DNA from: Streptomyces sp. LX-29 | Lineage (GTDB): Bacteria > Actinomycetota > Actinomycetes > Streptomycetales > Streptomycetaceae | Assembly (NCBI RefSeq): GCF_029541745.1 | Contig: NZ_CP089746.1 | Coordinates: 7,883,559-7,947,558, forward strand | Reading direction: 5' to 3' | DNA: 64,000 nucleotides | In this document: positions 21,001-33,000 of the stretch, one piece after another | Numbering within the stretch: position 1 is the stretch's first letter | Layout of the letters: each line of letters starts with the position of its first letter | Translations under genes and position numbers: made by a program | The notes under the pieces: generated by a model | What the model was told of the DNA's origin: nothing | Seen by the model: the letters and a program-made list of their open reading frames with translations, nothing else | Database searches by the model: none

Positions 21001-24000
21001 GATTCGCTGACAGCAGTAGCCCTGCGTGACCGCGTGGGAGACACCACAGGGCTGCGGCTGCCCGCCAACCTGGCCTTCGACTACCCCACCCCCACCGCGC
21101 TGGCCGACCGTCTGCGGGTGGAACTGATGGGTGCTGAGGACGAGGCGATGCCGCACGCGGAAGCGTCCGCGCCGCCGGCCGATGAGCCGATCGCGGTGGT
21201 GGGGATGGCGTGCCGCTATCCCGGCGGGCTGTCCTCTCCCGAGGCGTTGTGGGATCTGGTGGCGGCGGGAGGCGACGCGATTTCGGGGTTCCCGACCGAT
21301 CGCGGCTGGGACCTGGAGGGACTGTACGACCCGGAGCCGGGGCAGCCGGGCAAGTCCTATGTACGCGAGGGAGGGTGCCTGCACGACGCGGCCGAGTTCG
21401 ATCCTGCCTTCTTCGGAATCTCCCCGCGCGAAGCGATCTCGATGGACCCCCAGCAGCGGCTGGTCATGGAAGTCGCCTGGGAGGCGCTGGAGCGCGCGGG
21501 TGTCGATCCGGCCTCGCTCAAGGGCAGCGAGACCGGTGTCTTCGTGGGTGCCGCGGCACAGGAGTACGCCCCGCGTCTCCACGAAGCCGAGGACGGCATC
21601 GGGGGCTATCTGCTGACCGGCAACATGATCAGTGTTGCCTCCGGCCGGGTGGCTTACACCCTGGGCTTGGAGGGCCCGGCGGTCACCGTGGAGACGGCGT
21701 GTTCGTCGTCGTTGGTGGCGTTGCATTTGGCGTGTCAGGCGTTGCGGGCTGGTGAGTGTTCGTTGGCGTTGGCGGGTGGGGTGGCGGTGATGTCCACTCC
21801 GGGGGTGTTTGTGGAGTTCAGTCGGCAGCGGGGGTTGGCTGCTGATGGGCGGTGTAAGGCGTTTGCTGAGGGTGCGGATGGGACCGGGTGGGCTGAGGGT
21901 GCGGGTGTGCTGTTGTTGGAGCCGTTGTCGCGGGCGGTGCGTCATGGTCATCCGGTCTTGGCGGTGGTGCGGGGGAGCGCGGTCAATCAGGACGGGGCGA
22001 GCAACGGTCTGACCGCGCCGAACGGTCCGTCTCAGCAGCGGGTGATCCGCCAGGCCCTGAGGCACGCGGGTCTGTCCCCGCGGGATGTCGATGTGGTGGA
22101 GGCCCATGGCACCGGCACGACGCTGGGAGACCCGATCGAGGCGCACGCCATCCTGGCTACTTACGGTCAGGGCCGGCCCGTCGACCGGCCTTTGTGGTTG
22201 GGGTCGTTGAAGTCGAACATCGGTCATACCCAGGCCGCGGCCGGTGTGGCCGGGGTGATCAAGATGGTCATGGCGATGCGCCATGAGCTGCTGCCCAAAA
22301 CGCTGCACGTGGACGCGCCCACCTCCCATGTGGACTGGTCCGCCGGAGCGGTATCGCTGCTGACGGAGGCCCGGCCCTGGCCCCGCACCGGACGCCCACG
22401 TCGGGCGGGAGTCTCATCCTTCGGCGTCAGCGGAACCAACGCCCACGTCATCATCGAGGAGCCATCCATGCGCGAAACACGAGCCGGCGGCACGCCTTCC
22501 GATGAGGGTAAGGAAGAGCACGAGCCGGTATTGGAATCCGGGGTCGTGCCGTGGTTTATCTCCGGGCGGGGCGAGGGCGCGTTGCGGGACCAGGCGATGC
22601 GACTACCGGCGCATGTGCAGGAGCATCCGGAGCTGAAGCCGCTTGATGTGGGCTGGTCCCTGGCCACTACGCGCACGGCTTTCGAGCATCGTGCGGTCGT
22701 CCTAGGCCGCGACCGCGAGGAGCTGATCGAGGGGCTTCGACGACTGGCGGCGGGCGACCCCACTGGGCAGGTGGTTACGGGCAGCGCCACGGCTTCGGCG
22801 GGTAAGACGGTGTTCGTCTTCCCCGGCCAGGGCTCCCAATGGGCGGGCATGGCGGCCGATCTGTTGGACTCCTCTGCGGTCTTCCGTGAGCAGGTCGAAG
22901 CGTGTGAGGAGGCTCTGGCGCCTCATGTGGACTGGTCGCTGGGTGAGGTGTTGCGGCAGGCGGATGGCGCGGCGTCGCTGGAGCGGGTGGATGTCGTCCA
23001 GCCGGTACTGTTCGCGGTCATGGTGGGCCTGGCCCGCATGTGGCAGGCATGCGGCATCCACCCCGACGCCGTCATCGGCCACAGCCAAGGCGAGATCGCG
23101 GCGGCCCATGTAGCGGGTGCTCTGTCGCTGCCCGACGCCGCGGCGGTGGTGGCCCTCCGCAGCCGTGCCCTGTGCCGTCTGGCCGGCCACGGCGCTATGG
23201 CCTCCGTGTCGCTGTCGGTGGACGAGGCCGAGGAACGACTGGCTGCCTGGCAGGACCGGCTGGCCATCGCCGCCATCAACGGCCCCCGCACCGTGATCGT
23301 CTCCGGAGAACCGGAGGCGGTGGAGGAACTCCTCGCCGAGTGCGCCAAGCAGGACACCCGCGCCCGCCGCATCCCCGTCGACTACGCCTCCCACGGCCCC
23401 CAGGTGGAAGCGGTCGAGGACGAGATCCGCGATGCCCTGGCGTCCATCACCCCGGTCGTACCCACCATCCCTCTGCTGTCCACCGTCACCGGCCGGTGGC
23501 TCACGGGGCCGGACATGGACGCCGGCTACTGGTACCGCAACCTCCGTGAACCCGTTCGGCTCGTCGACGCCCTCCACACCCTGGCAGCCGACGGACACCA
23601 CACCTTCATTGAAGCCAGCCCCCACCCCGTCCTCACCCACACCATCCACGACACGCTCGACCCCGCCCACGCCACCGATGGTGTCGAGCCCCTGGTCATC
23701 GGGACTCTGCGCCGTGATGAGGATGGTCCGCAACGTTTCCTGACCTCCGTCGCCGAGGCATACGCTCACGGCCTCCAAGTGACCTGGAGCCATCTCTTCA
23801 ACAGCACCACAGCACAGCGGGTGGATCTGCCCACCTATCCGTTCCAGCGTGAGCGGTACTGGCTTGCGAGCGCGGCGGCTTCCACTCGGGTGGATGGGGA
23901 GCGGGATGGTGTGGAGGCCCGGTTCTGGGAGGCGGTCGAGCGCCAGGACCTGACCGCTGTGGCCCAGACCCTGAACGTGACAGATCAGGAACACGACTCC

Positions 24001-27000
24001 CTCAGCGCCGTCCTACCGATGCTCTCCGGCTGGCACCAACGCCAACGCGAACGCCACACCCTCGACACCTGGCGCTACAAGATCACCTGGAAACCCCTCC
24101 CCACACCACCCCCCACCACTAACACGGTCGACGGCACCTGGCTCGTCATCATCCCCACAAACCAGGCCGACCACGACGCGGTCACCGCCTGCTTGAACTC
24201 GCTCGACCAGCTCAGCACCCCCACCCACGTCACCCACATCGACCCCCACACCACCGACCGGGAAGCACTCGCCCAACACCTCCGCAACCACACCGCCGAG
24301 CACACGATCACCGGTGTGTTGTCGCTCCTCGCCCTGGACGAGACGCCTCACCCCGACGAGCCGGACGTGCCCGCGGGAACAGCCGTAACCCTCGCCCTCA
24401 TCCAAGCCCTCACCGACACCGACACCACCGCCCCCCTGTGGTGCGTCACCACCAACGCCGTCACCACCGACCCCACCGACGCCCTCACCCACCCCACCCA
24501 AGCACTCATCTGGGGACTCGGTCGCGTCACCGCCCTCGAACACCCCCACCGCTGGGGCGGCCTCATCGACATCCCCACCACCCACACCCAAACCCCAACC
24601 ACCGGGCAGACGGCCCACACCCACCTCACCACCGCACTCCACCACGCCACCAACACCAAGACCGCTGATCAGGACCCGTGGAAGGGCGAAGACCAACTCG
24701 CCGTACGCCCCCGAGGCGTCCTCGCCGCCCGCCTCACCCGCGCCCCCCTCCCCAACCACCCCACACCACAACCCTGGAACCCCAACGGCACCATCCTCAT
24801 CACCGGCGGCACCGGCGCCCTCGGCACCCACCCATCGCCCCACCTCGCCACCCCACCACCACACCCCCCACCTGCTGCTGTTGACCAGCCGCCGCGGACC
24901 CCACGCACCCGGCCACCGAACTCCACACCGAACTCACCGAACTCGGTGCTCAGGTCACCATCACCGCCTGCCACACACCGCCGCTCGACCGACCTCGCCG
25001 CCACCCGCGACCTCCCCCTCACCGCCTTCGTCCTCTTCTCCTCCGGAGCAGGCGTATGGGGCGGAGGCGACCAAGGAGGCTACGCCGCCGCCAACGCCTA
25101 CCTCGACGCCCTCGCCCACCACCGACGCGCCACAGGACTCCCCGCCACCTCCCTCGCCTGGGGAGCCTGGGCCGACACCGGCATGGCAGCCGAAGAAACC
25201 TCCACCCGACAACTCAACCGCCGCGGCGTACGAGCAATGGACCCCCAACTCGCCATCACCGCCCTCCAACAAGCCCTCGACCACGACGAAACCTTCCTCA
25301 CCATCACCCACATGGACTGGCAACGCTTCACCGAAACATTCACCTCCATCCGCCACAGCCCACTCATCACCGACATCCCCGAAGCCATCACGGCGGCCAC
25401 CGAAACCACCAACCCCGACACACCGACCGACAGCCAGAGCGTCGCCTCGGACCAACTGTGTCGACGCCTAGCGGAACTGTCGGCCCCCGAACAGCTCGAA
25501 ACACTCCTGGACCTGGTGCGGACCCACGCCGCCGCCACCCTGGGCCACTCGTCCCACGAGGGGATCGAGGCGGGGCGCGCGTTCAGGGACATGGGCTTCG
25601 ACTCGCTCACCGCCGTGGAACTGCGCAACCGACTGCGCACGGCAACCGGACTCGCGCTGCCCACCACCCTGATCTTCGACTACCCCAACCCCACCACCCT
25701 CGGCAATCACCTGCGCGATGAGCTCCTGGGACGACGGCCTGCCGTCACCGCGCCCGCCTTGCTCACTCCGGTCATCGATGAACCGATCGCCGTGGTGGGG
25801 ATGGCGTGTCGGTACCCCGGGGGTATCTCCTCGCCCGAGACGCTGTGGGATCTGGTGGCGGCCGGGACCGACGCGATCTCCGGGTTCCCCAGCGATCGCG
25901 GATGGGACTTGGAGGGGCTGTACGATCCCGACCCGGACAGCTTGGGTACGTCCTACGCGCGTGAGGGTGGGTTCCTCTACGACGCGGGCGAGTTCGATCC
26001 GGCGTTCTTCGGGATCTCTCCGCGTGAGGCGTTGGCGATGGACCCGCAGCAGCGGCTGCTGCTGGAGACGGCCTGGGAGGCATTGGAGCGGGCGGGCATC
26101 GATCCGGCCTCACTCAAGGGCAGCCAGACCGGTGTCTTCGCTGGTTCCAGCAGCGGTGACTACGCAACAACCCTGAGCAAGGCACCGGCTGAAGTCGAGG
26201 GCTATCTGCTCGCGGGCAACGCGACGAGCGTGGTGTCGGGCCGGGTGGCTTACACCCTGGGCTTGGAGGGCCCGGCGGTCACGGTGGACACCGCGTGTTC
26301 GTCGTCGTTGGTGGCGTTGCATTTGGCGTGTCAGGCGTTGCGGGCTGGTGAGTGCTCTATGGCCCTGGCGGGTGGGGTGGCGGTGATGTCGACGCCGGGG
26401 GTGTTTGTGGAGTTCAGTCGGCAGCGGGGGTTGGCTGCTGATGGGCGGTGTAAGGCGTTTGCTGAGGGTGCGGATGGGACTGGGTGGGCTGAGGGTGCGG
26501 GTGTGTTGTTGTTGGAGCCGTTGTCGCGGGCGGTGCGTCTTGGTCATCCGGTCTTGGCGGTGGTGCGGGGGAGTGCGGTCAATCAGGACGGGGCGAGTAA
26601 CGGGCTGACCGCGCCGAATGGTCCGTCTCAGCAGCGGGTGATCCGCCAGGCCCTGGCCAACGCGCGCCTTGATGCAACCGACGTCGATGTGGTGGAGGCG
26701 CACGGCACCGGCACCACGCTGGGAGACCCGATCGAGGCACAGGCCGTGCTGGCCACCTTCGGCCAGGACCGGCCCGTCGACCGGCCTTTGTGGCTGGGAT
26801 CGTTGAAGTCCAACATCGGCCACGCCCAGGCCGCCGCCGGTGTCGGTGGAGTGATCAAAATGGTCATGGCGATGCGCCATGAGCTGCTGCCCAAGACCCT
26901 GCACGTCGACGCGCCCACCTCGCATGTGGACTGGTCCGCAGGAGCCGTGTCCCTGCTCACCGAAGCACAGCCCTGGCCACGCGCCGAACGACCCCGCCGG

Positions 27001-30000
27001 GCCGGCATCTCCGCCTTCGGCGTCAGCGGCACCAACGCCCACCTCATCCTCGAACAACCCCCCACCCCCACAGAACCCCAGCCCACCAAACCGGAAGAAG
27101 ACGAGCCGACGACCGACCGCGTGACAGGTCGGGAAACCGGGTCGGCCCCGACGGTGATTCCCTGGCTGCTGTCCGCACGAAGTCAGAGCGCAGTGCGGGA
27201 CCAGGCACTACGGCTGCGCGGCCACCTCCAAACACAGCCCCACCTGGAACCAGCCGATGTGGGCTGGTCACTGACCACCACCCGATCGTCGTTCGAGCAC
27301 CGCGCCGTGGTCCTGGGCCGGGACCGGGAGGAGCTGCTGGAAGGCCTCCATCAGCTGGCGACTGGCGAGCCGGCCGATCGTGTCATCACCGGCAGCGTCC
27401 CCACCGCCACCGCCACCGCCATCGCCGCCACCTCAAGCGGTGGCGCTTCGGGCACGAGTGTGGGTGGGGGTGGGCGGCTGGCGTTGTTGTTCACGGGACA
27501 GGGCGCGCAGCGGGTGGGGATGGGGCGGGAGCTGTATGAGCGGTTCCCTGTCTTCGCGCGGGCGTGGGACGAGGTGTGCGGGTTCCTGGACGCAGGCTTG
27601 GAGCGTCCGTTGCGGGAGGTGGTCTTCACCGACCCGGAGGTCGGTGGATCCGGGTCCGGTGATTGTGGGCCGGGGGTGGGTGGCTCGGGGTTGGTGGATG
27701 AGACGGTGTATACGCAGGCGGGGTTGTTCGCGTTGGAGGTGTCGCTGTTCCGCCTGCTGGAAGCATGGGGCCTGGCCCCGCACTACCTGCTGGGTCATTC
27801 GGTGGGTGAGGTGGCGGCCGCGTATGTGGCCGGGGTGTGGTCCCTGCCCGACGCGTGCACCGTGGTCTCCGCCCGCGGCCGGCTGATGCAGGACCTGCCG
27901 GCCGGTGGAGCGATGCTGGCGGTCGAGGCCCGTGAGGAGACCGTACGCCAAGCCCTGGAGCACGAAGGCTTTGAGGGGCGGGTGTCGCTGGCGGCGGTCA
28001 ACGGGCCGACCGCCATGGTGGTCTCCGGCGACACAGACGCCATCGACACGCTACGCCACACTTGGCGTGAGGCCGGCTGTCGGACGACGCCCCTGCGGGT
28101 GAGCCACGCCTTCCACTCCCACCACATCGACCCCATGCTCCACGAGTTCGAAACCACCTTGGAGCGGGTGTCGTTCCAGCCGCCCAGGCTACCGGTGGTC
28201 TCCAACCTCACCGGCCGGCCTCTCACCGACGAACAAGCCTGCTCACCCCAGTACTGGGCCGAACAAGCCCGAGCCACCGTCCGATTCCACGACGGACTCC
28301 AATGGCTCGCCGAGCACGACACCAGCACCTATCTCGAACTGGGACCCGACGCCGTCCTGACCACCCTCGCCCACACCACCCTCCACAACACAGATGTGGA
28401 CCACGAGGAACAGGCACTCAAGGCGACTGTCATCGCACCCACCTTGCGACGCGACCGGCCCGAAACCGACACCCTCTTGATCGCCCTCGCCCAAGCCCAC
28501 ACCCACGGCCTGCCCATCACCTGGGAACAAGCCTTCACAGACACCGAACCCCAACGGGTCGATCTCCCCACCTACCCCTTCCAGCGCCAGCGGTATTGGC
28601 TGAATGGTTCTGCGGGGCTGGGGGATGTGTCTGCGGCGGGTCTTGAGGTGTCGGGGCATCCGTTGTTGGGTGCGGCTGTTCAGTTGGCGGGGTCCGATGG
28701 GTTTGTGTTCACTGGGCGTCTATCGTTGGCCACGCATCCGTGGTTGGCTGATCACGCGGTGATGGACACGGTCCTGCTGCCTGGCACGGCCTTTGTCGAG
28801 CTGGCGCTGCACGCCGGTGCCGAGAGTGGTTGCCCCCATCTGGAGGAACTCACCCTCCACGCTCCGCTCGTCCTGCCAGATCAGGCGGGTGTGCAACTCC
28901 AGCTCACCCTGGATCCCCCCGACGACGACGGGCGACGCACGCTCACCATCCACTCACGCGTCGAGCTGCCCCGGGACGGCATTCTGGAGGAGACGAGCGG
29001 GTGGGTCCGCCATGCCACGGGAGTTCTCACCACAACCGCCCAGAATGCTGCGCCGGTCCGGGCACCGCTGGACGGGATGTGGCCCCCTTCTGACGCCGAA
29101 CCCATCGATCTGACCGGCCTCTATACCGGCCTGGCCGAAGCCGGATTCGACTATGGCCCCGGCTTCCAATGCCTCCAAGCCGCCTGGCGGCGCGGTACGA
29201 CAGTCTTCGCCGAGGCCACCCTGGCCGAAGATCACGCCCACGAGGCCGGCCAGTACGCCCTGCATCCGACACTCCTGGCCGCCGCCCTGCACGCCGCCAC
29301 CTTCGCCGCCGCCCCCGAGAGCCGGTCGACGTCCGAACGCCACGACCGGCTGCCGTCTTCTTGGCGGCGTGTTTCCTTGCATGCGAAGGGCATGGGCGCC
29401 TTGCGCATGTGTCTGACTCCCAGCGGACCGGACACGGTCGCCGTAACTGTCACTGATGGCCGCGGCGCACCAGTGGCCGAAGTCGCTGGCCTTGTTACTC
29501 ACCCCGTCACTTCCGAACAGCTCTTGGCTACCTGCCCTGCCACCACGCACGATCATCTGTACCAACTGGAATGGACCGCCGTTCCCTCCGCACCGCCCAC
29601 CACCACCCTCACCGGGCAGTGGGCCGTCATCGATGACGACCCCCTCGACCTGAGCGCCGCGCTGACCGCCACCGGAACCCCCGTCGACACCCACACCGAC
29701 CTCACCGCCCTGATCCACACTCTCGACTCCGGCGCGGCACCCCCCGACACCGCCATCCTCACCGTCCACCACTGGCACACCCACACCCACACCCGCCACC
29801 CCCAAAACGAGACCGGTGCCGACATCGCCACCGCCACCCGCGGCGATGGGGATCCGCCCGAGTGGGCCGTGGCAGCTCAAGAGACAGCCGAGCAGGTCCG
29901 CACGGTGGCACACCGCCTCCTCACCTGGGTACAGGCATGGCTGGCCGAACCCCGCCTGACCGGAACCCGACTGGTCATCGTGACCCAAGGCGCCGTCACC

Positions 30001-33000
30001 ACCGGCCCCGACGACCCCGCCCCCGACCTCGCCCACGCACCCGTATGGGGACTGATCCGCTCCGCCCAAGCCGAACACCCCGACCGCTTCCACCTCCTCG
30101 ACCTCGACACCCACCCCACCTCCACCACCCACGCCCCCACAGCCGCCCTCAACACCACAGAGCCCCAACTCGCCCTCCGCCACAGCACACTCCACGCCCC
30201 CCGACTCACCCGCACCTCACAAGTGAGCGGGCAGACCGAGGCGGGTTGGTCGGCCGGGTCTCAAGGCACCGTGCTGATCACCAACGGCACCGGCACCGGC
30301 ACTGTTGGATCCCTGCTTGCGCGCCATCTCGTGGCCCACCACGACGTACGCCATGTGCTGCTCCTGAACACCGACAGCGAGCGGGCCTGCGACGCCGCAG
30401 AACTACAGGCTGAACTGACTGATGCGGGCGCTCACGTCACTATCAGCACCTGCGACGCCACCGACGCCCATGCCCTGGCCGACCTTCTCGCCACTGTCCC
30501 CGTAGAGCACCCGATCACCGCGGTCATCCACACCGCGGACGCGGCCGATGTCGTTGGTGCGCTGGAGGGCGGTGGCCTCAATGACCTGACCTGCGAGGGC
30601 CTGGACGCTGTCCTGCGGGCGAAAGTCGACGCCGCGCTCAACCTGCACCACCTCACACGCCACGCAGACCTCGCCCACTTCACCCTCTTCTCCTCCGCCT
30701 CCGGCGTCTTCGGGGCACCGGGCAAGGCCGATTGCGCCGCCGCCAACACCTTCCTCGACGCCCTCGCCCACCACCGCCACACCCACCACCTGCCCGCCCG
30801 TTCCCTCGCCTGGGGACTCTGGGCCACCACCAGCGGCACGATCAACCAACTCGACACCACCGGCCCAACCCACCTCAACCGCTCCGGCATCCACCCCCTC
30901 AGCGACCAACAGGCACTCACGCTCTTCGACACCGCCCACACGACCCCGCACCCCTTCCTCCTGCCCATCCACCTCGACTCCGCGGGCCTACGCGACCGAG
31001 CGACTCAGATCGCCCTCCATCCCCTGCTCCGGAGTCTCGTCCCCACTCGACGTGGCTCCGCCGCTCCAGCCCGACCCACCGCCGCCAACGCCGACAGCCT
31101 TCGTGTCAGCCTCGCCCCCCTTGCCGCACCGGAACAGCACGAGCTCCTCCTGGACATCGTCCGCACGCACGCCGCCAACACCCTCGGGTACGCGTCACCC
31201 CATGACCTTCAGGCGAGTCGTGCCTTCGCTGACCTGGGCTTCGATTCCTTCACCGCCGTCCAGCTCCGCAATCGGCTGAGCGACGTCACCGGGCTGCGGC
31301 TGCCCGCCGGCCTGCTCTTCGACCACCCCACCCCGGAGGCGCTGGCCGTTCACCTATGTGTCGAGCTTCTGGGGGACCGAGGCGAGAAGGCTCCGCTGGT
31401 TCCCGAGGTCGCCGCGGTGGTGGCGGAACCGATCGCAGTGGTCGGCATGGCATGCCGCTTCCCAGGGGGAGCCTCGTCTCCCGATGCGTTGTGGGACCTG
31501 GTGGCCGCCGGAGCCGATGCGATCTCGGGCTTCCCCGTCGATCGCGGCTGGGATGTCGAACGACTCTATGACCCAGACCCCGGGCGGCCTGGCAAGTCCT
31601 ATGTACGCGAGGGCGGATTCCTCCATGAGGCGCCTGAGTTCGACGCGGCCTTCTTCGGGATCTCGCCGCGTGAGGCGCTGGCGATGGATCCACAGCAGCG
31701 ACTGCTGCTGGAGACCTCCTGGGAAGCCGTGGAACGCGCGGGCATCGACCCGACCTCGCTGAAGGGCAGCCAGGTCGGTGTGTTCGCGGGGGTCGCGTCC
31801 CAGGAGTACGCCCCACGTATCCAAGAGGCGCCGGACAGCGTCGAGGGCTACTTGTTGATGGGCAATGTGACCAGTGTCGCCTCTGGTCGCGTGGCGTACA
31901 CCCTGGGCTTGGAGGGCCCGGCGGTCACGGTGGAAACAGCGTGTTCGTCATCGCTGGTGGCCCTGCATCTGGCCTGCCAGGCCCTACGTACTGGCGAGTG
32001 CTCCATGGCCCTGGCCGGCGGTGTCACGGTGATGTCGACGCCGGGCGGATTCGTGGAGTTCAGCCGGCAGCGAGGACTCGCCGCCAATGGGCGGTGCAAA
32101 CCGTTCTCCGCGAGCGCGGACGGGACCAGCTGGTCCGAAGGCGCGGGCATGCTCCTGTTGGAGCCGTTGTCTCAGGCTGAGCGTAACGGCCACCCGATTC
32201 TGGCAGTCGTACGGGGGAGTGCGGTCAACCAGGACGGGGCCAGCAACGGTCTGACCGCGCCGAATGGTCCGTCTCAGCAGCGGGTGATCCGCCAGGCCCT
32301 GACCAACGCCGGTCTGGCGACGAGCGATATCGACGCGGTGGAGGCCCACGGCACGGGCACCGCGCTGGGGGACCCGATCGAGGCGCACGCCCTGCTGGCC
32401 ACATACGGTCAGGACCGCCCCGCCGAGCGGCCCCTTCGACTGGGGTCGCTGAAGTCGAACATCGGTCACAGCCAGGCTGCCGCCGGTGTGGCCGGGGTGA
32501 TCAAGATGGTCATGGCACTGCGGCGAGAGGTGTTGCCGAAGACCCTGCACGTCGATGCGCCCACGCCGCATGTGGACTGGTCCGCCGGAGCGGTGAGCCT
32601 GCTCACCGAAGCGCAGCCCTGGCCACGGACCGATCGGCCCCGTCGCGCGGGGATCTCCTCCTTCGGCGTCAGCGGGACCAACGCCCACCTCATTCTGGAA
32701 CAGTCTCCCACCTCCGTCGAGCCACCTGGGTGGGCTTCTGACCAGGCAGGCGAGGGGGACACAGGGGCGGAGTCGGCGCGGGAGCCCTCCTCGGAGCCGA
32801 TGGTGGTCCCGTGGCTGATCTCCGGACGCGATGAGGGTGCCGTGCGGGAGCAGGCGGTGCGGTTGCGGGCGCATGCGCAAGCATGTCCGGAGCTTCGGCC
32901 GGCGGATGTGGGCTGGTCGCTGGCCACCACCCGGTCGTCGTTCGAGCACCGCGCCGTGGTCCTGGGCCGAGACCGGGAGGAGCTGCTGGAAGGCCTCCAC

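Noticed and set aside
20155..22329. Long minus-strand frame opposite the loading module and M1
   Set aside because: It has no family resemblance; it is a GC-rich shadow of the plus-strand PKS.
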